Source: Sulfurospirillum sp964441765 (GTDB lineage Bacteria; Campylobacterota; Campylobacteria; Campylobacterales; Sulfurospirillaceae). Taken from it: a stretch of DNA of 24,663 nucleotides. The stretch covers positions 1 through 24,663 of the forward strand of contig CAYTVI010000028.1 in NCBI GenBank assembly GCA_964441765.1, given 5' to 3'. The position numbers were made by a program, and so were the translations under genes. Positions 1 through 6,722 of the stretch are shown one piece after another. How positions within the stretch are numbered: the stretch's first letter is position 1; each line of letters starts with the position of its first letter. The notes under the pieces are model-generated. The model saw only the letters and a program-made list of their open reading frames with translations, had not been told where the DNA came from and ran no database searches.

Positions 1-314
1 TTTTGACCATCAGATGCTGCTTGTACTGCTTTAGTCTTGATTGTATCAAGAATGTTAGAGTATTCGCTTAACGCACCGTCAGCTGTCTGAATCAAACCAA
101 TCGCATCGTTACCATTAGAGATCGCTTGTCCAAGTGAACTAGCTTGTGCACGAAGAGAGTTTGCAATAGCAAGACCTGAAGCATCATCAGCTGCTTTGTT
201 AATTCTCAAACCTGAAGACAATTTTGAAAGTGAATTGTCCAAACTTCTGTTGTTCATCGTTGCACTTGTATGAGCTGAAAGAGCAGCGATGTTAGTATTG
301 ATACGGAAACCCAT
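1..314 (-). CDS. flaA: Flagellin, N-terminal part (FlaA/FliC type), cut by window edge
   Basis: Major filament subunit, exported through the flagellar type III system and polymerised outside the cell. The minus strand reads MGFRINTNIAALSAHTSATM from an ATG at 314, followed by the conserved D0/D1 helices (SLDNSLSKLSSGLRINKAAD, then DASGLAIANSLRAQASSLGQ) and a stretch near residue 90 (LDTIKTKAVQAA) typical of Campylobacter and Helicobacter flagellins. Only about 104 codons are present; the variable centre and C-terminal D0 lie outside the window. A ribosome site AAGGA sits about 7 nt before the ATG, and a sigma-28 promoter lies 56-82 bp upstream. FlaA versus FlaB cannot be settled from this fragment, so the symbol is a family-level name. 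Identification as flagellin is very secure. Confidence 0.96.
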   Translation of the reverse strand, partial: MGFRINTNIAALSAHTSATMNNRSLDNSLSKLSSGLRINKAADDASGLAIANSLRAQASSLGQAISNGNDAIGLIQTADGALSEYSNILDTIKTKAVQAASDGQ

Positions 315-369
315 GATAAATCCTTTTATCTTTTGTATTTCGCAGGCATCCTTGCCTTTGATGAAAACA

Positions 370-396
370 ATATCGGGATGGTGTAAAAAAAGTTTA
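370..396 (-). promoter_or_regulatory. Sigma-28 (FliA) promoter of the flagellin gene
   Basis: On the minus strand TAAACTTT (389-396) is followed by exactly 11 bp and then CCCGATAT (370-377). The enterobacterial FliA consensus is TAAAGTTT-N11-GCCGATAA, and Campylobacter flaA promoters carry a CGATAT -10. Match, spacing and position, about 56 bp before the flagellin ATG, all agree. This implies late-class control after hook completion and FlgM export. Confidence 0.88.
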
Positions 397-434
397 GTGA
401 AAGACATGAATTTTTAAAAAGATTTTTTTTTCGC

Positions 435-440
435 TAGAAT
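435..440 (+). promoter_or_regulatory. Probable -10 element of the topA-bioB operon
   Basis: TAGAAT lies 31 bp before the topA ATG, preceded by a T-rich tract (422-431) and no recognisable -35, as is usual for vegetative promoters in this phylum. The leader it would produce contains the palindrome at 453-462. Confidence 0.5.
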
Positions 441-452
441 ACGCCAAAATGT

Positions 453-462
453 TTACATGTAA
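453..462. repeat. TTACATGTAA palindrome, exact, intergenic (topA leader)
   Basis: Exact copy of the dispersed palindrome, ending 9 bp before the topA ATG and downstream of its likely -10. One of four exact copies outside genes. Confidence 0.9.
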
Positions 463-471
463 CCTATATAA

Positions 472-2106
472 ATGGAAAAACTATTGAAAAATCTCATTAT
501 TGTGGAATCTCCCACAAAAGCAAAAACGATTAAGAATTTTTTAGGCAAAGAGTACACCGTCATCGCTTCTAAAGGTCATATACGTGATCTTCCACAAAGC
601 AGTTTTGGTATCAAAATTCAAGACAAACACTTTATCCCTGAGTACCGTGTTTCCAAAGACCATACGTCGATCGTCAAAGAAATTAAAGATTTGGCAAAAG
701 AGGCACACACTGTCTATATCGCGACCGATGAGGATCGAGAGGGAGAAGCCATAGGCTTTCATATTGCGACGGCTATCGGGAAAGATCCTAACGAACTTCC
801 TCGTATTGTCTTTCACGAAATCACCAAAAATGCTATCACTCACGCACTCGAAAATCCACGCAAACTAGACAACAGTAGCATCAATGCACAACAAGCAAGA
901 CGTCTATTAGACCGTATTGTGGGATATAAACTCTCACCCTTACTTGCTTCTAAAATCCAAAAAGGCTTAAGTGCGGGACGTGTGCAATCTTCCACCTTAA
1001 AAATCGTCGTTGACCGTGAAAAAGAGATACAAGCCTTTAAGGCAGAAGAGTTTTGGAGTATTGACGCACTGTTCAATAAAAACATCGAAGCTTCTTTAGT
1101 CACCTTTAAGGGTGAGAAAATCGAGAAGATGACCATCACTAATGCCAAAAGCGCTCATGCTATCCATGCACAACTTTCCAAAGAGACATTTCATGTGGGC
1201 TTGATTGAAAAAAAAGAGCGAGAGAGTGCTCCAAGCCCAGCTTTTATGACATCGACCTTACAGCAAAGTGCTTCCAGCACACTTGGCTATTCGCCTAAAA
1301 AGACAATGATGCTCGCACAAACGCTTTATGAAGGTGTGCAAACGCATCAAGGAGTCCAAGGTGTCATCACCTACATGCGTACCGACTCACTCAATATTGC
1401 CAAAGAAGCAATAGAATCAGCCAGAAAGCAAATNNNNNNNNNNNNNNNNNNNNNNNNNNNNNNNNNNNNNNNNNNNNNNNNNNNNNNNNNNNNNNNNNNN
1501 NNNNNNNNNNNNNNNNNNNNNNNNNNNNNNNNNGCCTTTAAAGTCACAGAACTTTTAGAGCTTCATTTTCCACAAATTGTAGATTCGTCATTTACATCAA
1601 ACATGGAAGAACGTTTAGACTTAATTGCGGAAGATAAGGAAGATTGGCAAGCGATTTTATGGGAATTTTATGAGCCTTTTAATGAACAAGTCTTAAAAGG
1701 AAAAACGGGCATTGAAAGCCAAAAAGTCGTTGTTTTCACCGGTGAAATGTGCCCTGAATGTGGCAAAGAGCTCGTGAAGCGCAAAGGGCGATTTGGTGAA
1801 TTTATCGCTTGTAGCACCTATCCTACATGTAAATACACCCAAAATCTTTCGAGAACAACCGTTGCCCCTAAAGAGAAGGTCAAGCTTGATATTCCCTGCC
1901 CCGAATGCGGTGGTGATATCTTAGAGCGTATTTCACGTCGTGGTAAATTTTATGGCTGTGGAAACTACCCTAAATGCAATTTTGTTTCCAACCACCAACC
2001 AACATCTAAAAAATGTCCTGAATGTAACTACATCATGTCTAAACGTGAACTTCGTAAAAAAGAGGTTTATGAGTGTATTAAGTGTAAATTTAAAGAGGAA
2101 GCGTGA
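472..2106 (+). CDS. topA: DNA topoisomerase I (type IA), interrupted by an assembly gap
   Basis: Relaxes negative supercoils through a transient 5'-phosphotyrosine. Visible in order: the N-terminal motif LIIVESPTKAKTI with the catalytic Glu, the Toprim acidic triad TDEDREGEAI (Asp86, Asp88, Glu90), the core GLSAGRVQSS, and the active-site loop GVITYMRTDS with Tyr301. After the gap come the end of the catalytic core (HFPQIVDSSFTSNMEERLD) and three Cys4 zinc ribbons, each opening with CPEC. The gap removes conserved core motifs (the EAHEAIRP and RPSTYA regions). As written the protein has 544 residues including the placeholder; relatives have roughly 700. A TTG at 484 (MKNLIIVES) fits relatives' N-termini better than the ATG at 472, and neither start has a strong ribosome site. 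The stop overlaps bioB. Confidence 0.96.
   Translation: MEKLLKNLIIVESPTKAKTIKNFLGKEYTVIASKGHIRDLPQSSFGIKIQDKHFIPEYRVSKDHTSIVKEIKDLAKEAHTVYIATDEDREGEAIGFHIATAIGKDPNELPRIVFHEITKNAITHALENPRKLDNSSINAQQARRLLDRIVGYKLSPLLASKIQKGLSAGRVQSSTLKIVVDREKEIQAFKAEEFWSIDALFNKNIEASLVTFKGEKIEKMTITNAKSAHAIHAQLSKETFHVGLIEKKERESAPSPAFMTSTLQQSASSTLGYSPKKTMMLAQTLYEGVQTHQGVQGVITYMRTDSLNIAKEAIESARKQXXXXXXXXXXXXXXXXXXXXXXXXXXXXXXXXXXAFKVTELLELHFPQIVDSSFTSNMEERLDLIAEDKEDWQAILWEFYEPFNEQVLKGKTGIESQKVVVFTGEMCPECGKELVKRKGRFGEFIACSTYPTCKYTQNLSRTTVAPKEKVKLDIPCPECGGDILERISRRGKFYGCGNYPKCNFVSNHQPTSKKCPECNYIMSKRELRKKEVYECIKCKFKEEA
1434..1533. other. Assembly gap (100 N) inside topA
   Basis: Exactly 100 Ns, a standard placeholder for unknown length. 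It lies between the catalytic Tyr loop and the end of the core. Comparison with the E. coli TopA layout suggests that about 150-180 residues are missing, so the true gap is probably 450-540 bp. Confidence 0.95.
1823..1832. repeat. Palindrome variant CTACATGTAA (one mismatch)
   Basis: Inside topA, read CCT ACA TGT AAA (Pro-Thr-Cys-Lys) in the first zinc ribbon. The Cys is a zinc ligand, so this copy may be fixed by protein function rather than by the repeat. Confidence 0.5.
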
Positions 2107-2951
2107 TGAATAAATCTGTTTTTTTGTGTTCCATTTGTAATATTTCAAGCGGGAGTTGTGCGGAGGATTGTGGATTTTGTACCCAAAGTGCGAAACACCA
2201 TGCTGATATTACACGTTATAAATATAAGCCGATTGAACAAATTGTATTAGAAGCGAAAAATGCATCAAACTATGGTGCTTTAGGGTTTTGCTTGGTGACC
2301 TCAGGTCTTGGACTTGATGATAAAAAACTAGCCTATGTCTGTGATGCGGCTCGTGCCGTACGTGCGGCATTGCCTCATATTCATCTCATTGCATGCAATG
2401 GTCTTGCGACGTTAGAACAGTTAAAAGCACTTAAAGAAGCAGGTGTCAATTCGTACAATCACAATTTAGAAAGCTCTAAAAACCATTACGCGAAAATCTG
2501 CACCACCCATTCTTGGGAGGAGCGCTATCAGACCTGTTTACATGTAAAAGAATCAGGGCTTCATTTGTGCAGTGGTGGCATTTTTGGTTTAGGAGAAAGC
2601 AAGGAAGATAGAGCTTCATTTATCCAAAGCATAAAAGAGCTCTCCCCCGCAACCATGCCACTTAATTTTTACCACCACAATCCTTCTCTTCCTCTAAAAG
2701 CAGAACCTTTGAGTGAAGAAGAAGCTCTAGAAATTATTAAAGAGGTAAGAGCCGCACTTCCTCAAACCATGCTCATGGTCGCAGGTGGGCGCGAAATTAC
2801 CTTTAAAAATAGACAATGCGATATCTTTGCTGCGGGTGCTGATGCCATTGTGATTGGTGATTATCTGACAACAAAAGGACAAGCGCCGGTAGAAGATTTG
2901 GAGATGATTCGCAATCTAGGCTATGAAATCGCAAAAGAATGCCATACGTAA
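2106..2951 (+). CDS. bioB: Biotin synthase (radical SAM)
   Basis: Inserts sulfur into dethiobiotin in the last step of biotin synthesis, using SAM and Fe-S clusters in the cytoplasm. The radical-SAM motif is Cys18-x3-Cys22-x2-Cys25 in SGSCAEDCGFCTQSA. Further BioB signatures are GFCLVTSG, IACNGLATLEQL, YNHNLESS, SGGIFGLGES and AGGREITFKNRQ. The length of 281 aa is close to the short Campylobacter BioB. I chose the ATG at 2106 because it forms a TGATG overlap with the topA stop and has GAGGAA 5 nt upstream; a GTG at 2103 is possible but too close to that site. No other bio genes lie in the window. The topA-bioB pairing also exists, as I recall, in C. jejuni. Confidence 0.94.
   Translation: MNKSVFLCSICNISSGSCAEDCGFCTQSAKHHADITRYKYKPIEQIVLEAKNASNYGALGFCLVTSGLGLDDKKLAYVCDAARAVRAALPHIHLIACNGLATLEQLKALKEAGVNSYNHNLESSKNHYAKICTTHSWEERYQTCLHVKESGLHLCSGGIFGLGESKEDRASFIQSIKELSPATMPLNFYHHNPSLPLKAEPLSEEEALEIIKEVRAALPQTMLMVAGGREITFKNRQCDIFAAGADAIVIGDYLTTKGQAPVEDLEMIRNLGYEIAKECHT
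2538..2547. repeat. TTACATGTAA palindrome, exact, in bioB
   Basis: Read in frame as TTA CAT GTA AAA (Leu-His-Val-Lys), at a surface-helix position that is not conserved in other BioB proteins as far as I recall. Confidence 0.9.
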
Positions 2952-2975
2952 CTCACACACACTTTGTGGGTTACG
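2947..2975 (+). terminator. Hairpin at the end of bioB, possible terminator
   Basis: An 11-bp stem (CGTAACTCACA pairing with TGTGGGTTACG, one G-U pair) around a 7-nt loop. It contains the bioB stop codon in its left arm and is followed only by CTTTA, so the U-tract is weak. It may terminate the topA-bioB transcript or protect its 3' end. Confidence 0.5.
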
Positions 2976-3079
2976 CTTTACGTAATAAAAACTAAAACTT
3001 TCAAACTAACTTTTTAATAATTCTTCTTCCTAATGCAACACTTTCTACAATTTAAGACAATTTGAAAAATAAAATTGGC

Positions 3080-3085
3080 TATAAT
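3080..3085 (+). promoter_or_regulatory. Probable -10 element of gltA
   Basis: A perfect TATAAT, 30 bp before the gltA ATG in the 164-bp bioB-gltA spacer. No good -35 is seen. The rest of the spacer (2976-3079) is AT-rich and shows nothing else I recognise. Confidence 0.6.
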
Positions 3086-3115
3086 AAAAAATTATTATGT
3101 TGTGAAAGGATTGGT

Positions 3116-4402
3116 ATGAGTAAAGAAAGTGTTACGATCATTAACAATCGCGATGGAAAAGAGTATGAATTTCCCATTTTAAAGTCAACCGTTGGGCCTG
3201 ATGTTATCGATATTTCTGCTTTATATGGCAATATGGGTATGTTTACGCTTGATCGTGGATTTACATCAACCGCAAGTTGTCGCTCACGTATCACCTACAT
3301 TGATGGAGACATCGGTAAATTGATGTATCGAGGCTACGATATTGCCTATCTTGCAACAAAAAAGTCCTTTTTAGACACGGCTTTTTTACTTTTACACAAA
3401 GAACTTCCTACAAAAGATGAGTATAAAAGCTTCTTGCTTGAGCTTAAAAAACGCTCATTTATTCATGAGAGTATGCGTAAACTCTTTGATGCCTTTCCTG
3501 ATAATGCGCATCCTATGGCAATTCTTTCTTCAGCAGTTTCAGCCCTTTCGACGTTTTATTTTGACCACTTAGATATGGATTCTCCTGAAGAAGTGAAAGA
3601 GATGGCACATCGTATTATCGCGAAGATTCCAACCATTGCAGCGTTTTCATACCGCTACTCACAAGGCTTACCGATTATCTATCCAGATTTAGATAAGGGC
3701 TTTACAGAAAACTTTTTATACATGCTAAGAGGCTACCCTCATCACCACATCGACTTAAAACCTATCGAAGTCAAAGCACTCGATACGATTTTTACTCTTC
3801 ATGCAGACCATGAGCAAAATGCTTCAACCACAGCAGTTCGCGTAGTTGCTTCTACTCATGCGCACCCTTATGCGGCTATTTCTGCAGGTATTGGAGCACT
3901 GTGGGGAAGAGCTCACGGAGGAGCTAATGAATCAGTAATTCGCCAGTTAGAATTAATCGGCACTGTGGATAATGTCGATAAATATATCGCTAAAGCGAAA
4001 GACCCTGATGATTCATTTAGATTGATGGGCTTTGGACACCGTGTTTACAAAAACTTTGACCCACGTGCAACCATTTTGAAGAACCTTCAAAAACAATTGG
4101 TCAGTGAGCTTGCTATTGACACTGAATTGATGGCAGTTGCGCAAAGAATTGAGGAAATTGCGTTAAGCGATGAATACTTTATCAAACGAAAACTCTATCC
4201 AAACATTGACTTTTATTCTGGTCTTATTTTGCAAGCGCTTAAAATTCCTAAAGAGATGTTTGCGGTTATTTTTGTTATTGGAAGAACACCTGGATGGATT
4301 GCACAATGGATTGAGTTAAAAGAACAGCCTGATATGAAAATTGCTCGTCCTAGACAACACTATCTTGGACCATTAGAGCGAACACCAAAATTTGAGCTTT
4401 AA
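3116..4402 (+). CDS. gltA: Citrate synthase (type II, hexameric class)
   Basis: Condenses acetyl-CoA with oxaloacetate to citrate, feeding the TCA cycle. Conserved active-site blocks are visible: LHADHEQNASTTAVR, WGRAHGGANES (catalytic His), GFGHRVYKNFDPRA (substrate His and Arg) and NIDFYSG (catalytic Asp). The length of 428 aa matches the E. coli type (427). The open frame runs upstream to a TTG at 3062, but the ATG at 3116 has AAAGGA 6 nt before it and begins MSKESVTI, so it is the likely start. The gene has its own promoter and is convergent with the AMIN gene across a paired-palindrome hairpin. Confidence 0.97.
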   Translation: MSKESVTIINNRDGKEYEFPILKSTVGPDVIDISALYGNMGMFTLDRGFTSTASCRSRITYIDGDIGKLMYRGYDIAYLATKKSFLDTAFLLLHKELPTKDEYKSFLLELKKRSFIHESMRKLFDAFPDNAHPMAILSSAVSALSTFYFDHLDMDSPEEVKEMAHRIIAKIPTIAAFSYRYSQGLPIIYPDLDKGFTENFLYMLRGYPHHHIDLKPIEVKALDTIFTLHADHEQNASTTAVRVVASTHAHPYAAISAGIGALWGRAHGGANESVIRQLELIGTVDNVDKYIAKAKDPDDSFRLMGFGHRVYKNFDPRATILKNLQKQLVSELAIDTELMAVAQRIEEIALSDEYFIKRKLYPNIDFYSGLILQALKIPKEMFAVIFVIGRTPGWIAQWIELKEQPDMKIARPRQHYLGPLERTPKFEL

Positions 4403-4406
4403 CCTT

Positions 4407-4416
4407 TTACATGTAA
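4407..4416. repeat. TTACATGTAA palindrome, exact, intergenic (left of pair)
   Basis: Left copy of the head-to-head pair after gltA, with flank GGA on the inner side. Confidence 0.9.
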
Positions 4417-4426
4417 GGATTTTTCC

Positions 4427-4436
4427 TTACATGTAA
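4427..4436. repeat. TTACATGTAA palindrome, exact, intergenic (right of pair)
   Basis: Right copy of the pair, with mirrored flank TCC on the inner side. Confidence 0.9.
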
Positions 4437-4446
4437 TCTTCGACCT

Positions 4447-5178
4447 TTACTTCAAAGAGATAAAATAGCCACCTTCAACAGATTTGATATCATAGCGATA
4501 GTGCCCATCAAGCGTGATAGCAATACGATAAAATCCCTCATGGTTCCCAAGTGCTGCTGAAATAAAAGGGGCTTTGGAAAACTCTGCAAGCTTTGTAACA
4601 AATGAGCTCTTTTCTTTTGAAAAATCAACCACGATTTTATAAGGATTTGAGACAATAAAATCGCGTACTTTTTTCTCCTTGGTATAAATCATAACGCCAT
4701 TATCAGCAATTTCCAACTCTATACCATCACTTAAAACAACACGTGAAAAACTTTTTACAGCGACATCTGCTTGTGGTGTCATGCTTAGTTTATCTTCTTT
4801 TTTAACTTCACCTTTTTTGGTTGTTTGCACAGGAGTTTTAACTAAAGGTGATTGTTCATTGCTCGTTGGTGTTTCTTGTAAGCGTTGCGGTTTTTGAGTG
4901 CTGAGAATGAGAGGATGATGCCAATCGATATCTTGTTCAATCCCAACAATCTCTTCACTGATAGAACCATCGATATTCTGAAAGGTAACGGAAGCACTTT
5001 TTAAAATACGCGCACTGCTTGGGAGTGTTATTTTCGTACTGTTAAACTCAGCTCTTTCTTCTTTAATGTGTGTGGTTTTTCCCACTTGAGCAGGATCCAT
5101 CGCTACGGCAAAAGGGTTTTCACGAGCCAAAGCAAAAGAGAACATACCACAAAGTAGCAAACCAACACGATAGTTCAT
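4447..5178 (-). CDS. Periplasmic AMIN-domain protein (CgpA-like)
   Basis: Secreted protein of 243 aa. Residues 1-18 form a signal peptide (hydrophobic GLLLCGMFSFALA, likely cleavage before RENPF). A low-complexity Lys/Thr/Pro/Gln linker (about 95-135) leads to a C-terminal AMIN domain (about 145-243), seen in PYKIVVDFSKEKSSFVTKL and HYRYDIKSVEGGYFISLK. AMIN domains bind peptidoglycan or localise envelope proteins. There is no amidase or secretin domain. It is the last gene of the recA-eno-ftsB-like operon, with AAGGA before the ATG. The C. jejuni gene at this position is, as I recall, the glycoprotein CgpA, and a bacterial N-glycosylation sequon (Glu44-Phe-Asn46-Ser-Thr48) is present here. 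The exact role is unknown. Confidence 0.75.
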   Translation of the reverse strand: MNYRVGLLLCGMFSFALARENPFAVAMDPAQVGKTTHIKEERAEFNSTKITLPSSARILKSASVTFQNIDGSISEEIVGIEQDIDWHHPLILSTQKPQRLQETPTSNEQSPLVKTPVQTTKKGEVKKEDKLSMTPQADVAVKSFSRVVLSDGIELEIADNGVMIYTKEKKVRDFIVSNPYKIVVDFSKEKSSFVTKLAEFSKAPFISAALGNHEGFYRIAITLDGHYRYDIKSVEGGYFISLK

Positions 5179-5187
5179 TTTTTTTCC

Positions 5188-5454
5188 TTAACGATCTGGA
5201 TCTAGCTGACGCAATTCAAAATACTCTTTTTGCAAAACAGCATTTTCTTCTTTAAGACTTTGAATTTTTACCATTAACGTATCTTTGTCTTCTTGCAAAT
5301 TAAGCAAGACATCCAATGAGCTTTTTCCAAAAAGGACATCTCCAATATACAGACCAAAGAGAAGAACAATAAGAGCAAGCCCTAAAATTTTCAGATAAAA
5401 GAAGAAGCCTGAGCTTCCTCTTTCGTCTTCAAATTCATCTAAAACTTCACTCAT
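5188..5454 (-). CDS. FtsB/DivIC-like small membrane coiled-coil protein
   Basis: Protein of 88 aa: acidic cytoplasmic N-terminus (1-15), one membrane segment (about 18-42, FFFYLKILGLALIVLLFGLY), then a periplasmic coiled coil (about 48-82, LQEDKDTLMVKIQSLKEENAVL). This is the architecture of FtsB/DivIC, which links FtsL and FtsQ in the divisome. The FGK motif after the membrane segment resembles E. coli FtsB, and ftsB follows eno in enterobacteria too. The ATG overlaps the eno stop by 4 bp, implying translational coupling. Similarity is weak, as is usual for this family, so the call rests on architecture and context. Confidence 0.6.
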   Translation of the reverse strand: MSEVLDEFEDERGSSGFFFYLKILGLALIVLLFGLYIGDVLFGKSSLDVLLNLQEDKDTLMVKIQSLKEENAVLQKEYFELRQLDPDR

Positions 5455-6722
5455 TTACAAAAGAGTTGATTTCCTATGTATTCGCCAAGTCCGAGTTCTC
5501 TTTCTATCTCTAAAAGACGATTGTATTTTGCGGTTCGCTCACCTCTAGCGGTTGCACCTGTTTTGATTTCACCGGTATTTAAAGCTACTGCAAAATCAGC
5601 AATAAAAGCATCTTCACTTTCACCACTTCGGTGACTCATGACACATTTATAATTATTGCGCTGTGCCAAACGAACGGTACGCATCGTCTCAGTCACTGAG
5701 CCAATTTGGTTTGGTTTAATCAAGATAGCATTACCAATACCTTTTGCGATACCTTCGCTCAGGATTTTTTCATTGGTTACAAATAAATCATCTCCAACCA
5801 ATTGAACTTTATTACCTAACTTCTCCGTTAAAAGCTTCCATCCATCCCAGTCATCTTCGCTTAAGCCATCTTCAATAGAAACGATAGGGTATTTTGAGCA
5901 GAGATTTTCGTAATACGCAACAAGTTCTGCGCTTGTTAAGATTCTGTTTTCTGATTCAAGTTTATAGCCACCTTCACACACAAGTTCACTGCTTGCGACA
6001 TCAAGTGCGATAGCAATATCAATACCTGGTTTGTAACCCGCTTTGCTAATCGCGTCCATAATAACTTTTATAGGCTCTTCATTGTCTTTAAGATTTGGAG
6101 CAAAACCGCCTTCATCACCAAGAGCTGTACTCTCACCCATCGCACCAATAATTTTTTTAAGCTGATGATACACTTCTGTACATGCACGAAGTGCTTCTGA
6201 AAAATTTTCAAAATTAAGTGGCATAATCATGTATTCTTGAAAATCAACGCTGTTATTAGCATGGCTTCCACCATTGATAATATTAAACATAGGTGTAGGT
6301 AGCGTCATAGCATTTGCACCACCTAAATAACGATACAAGGGGATATTAAGACTTGCCGCCGCCGCACGAGCTATTGCCATAGAAACACCCAGTACCGCAT
6401 TAGCACCTAAGCGTCCATAATTTTCTGTTCCATCAAGCTTTTTCATCATATCATCTAAAGTTGCTTGATTAAATGGGCTAAGACCTATGAGCTCATCTGA
6501 AATTTCTGTGTTGACATTTTCACATGCTTTTAGAACACCTTTCCCCATATAGCGACCATCTGCATCTCTAAGCTCCAATGCTTCGCGTTTACCTGTACTT
6601 GCACCACTTGGCACAATAGCACTGGCAACGGTTCCATCACTTAATACAACTTTTGCTCTAACGGTAGGATTTCCCCTGCTGTCCAACACTTCGTCTGCGG
6701 CAATATCTTCGATATAAATCAT
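5451..6722 (-). CDS. eno: Enolase (phosphopyruvate hydratase)
   Basis: Interconverts 2-phosphoglycerate and phosphoenolpyruvate in glycolysis and gluconeogenesis, with Mg2+. Signature blocks: DSRGNPTVRAKV, SGASTGKREALELRD, GGSHANNSVDFQEYMI, GDEGGFAPNL (catalytic Glu), VSIEDGLSEDDWDGW and VGDDLFVTN (metal ligands), LIKPNQIGSVTET (catalytic Lys), and SHRSGESEDAFIADFAVAL. The length of 423 aa is normal. The ATG overlaps the recA stop as ATGA, with AAGGAAG inside recA as its ribosome site, so eno is the second gene of the operon. Confidence 0.98.
   Translation of the reverse strand: MIYIEDIAADEVLDSRGNPTVRAKVVLSDGTVASAIVPSGASTGKREALELRDADGRYMGKGVLKACENVNTEISDELIGLSPFNQATLDDMMKKLDGTENYGRLGANAVLGVSMAIARAAAASLNIPLYRYLGGANAMTLPTPMFNIINGGSHANNSVDFQEYMIMPLNFENFSEALRACTEVYHQLKKIIGAMGESTALGDEGGFAPNLKDNEEPIKVIMDAISKAGYKPGIDIAIALDVASSELVCEGGYKLESENRILTSAELVAYYENLCSKYPIVSIEDGLSEDDWDGWKLLTEKLGNKVQLVGDDLFVTNEKILSEGIAKGIGNAILIKPNQIGSVTETMRTVRLAQRNNYKCVMSHRSGESEDAFIADFAVALNTGEIKTGATARGERTAKYNRLLEIERELGLGEYIGNQLFCK

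Larger units (their letters stand above)
4407..4436. terminator. Inverted repeat of two TTACATGTAA palindromes between convergent genes
   Basis: Arms TTACATGTAAGGA (4407-4419) and TCCTTACATGTAA (4424-4436) pair perfectly over 13 bp around a TTTT loop. Each arm contains one exact palindrome and the two centres are 20 bp apart. The hairpin fills the 44-bp space between the gltA and AMIN stops. No U-tract follows on either strand, so termination strength is uncertain, but the position suits a bidirectional terminator. Confidence 0.6.

Noticed and set aside
3062..3115. N-terminal extension of GltA from a TTG start (18 extra residues)
   Set aside because: It includes the -10 TATAAT and the ribosome site, and the ATG at 3116 gives the normal family length.
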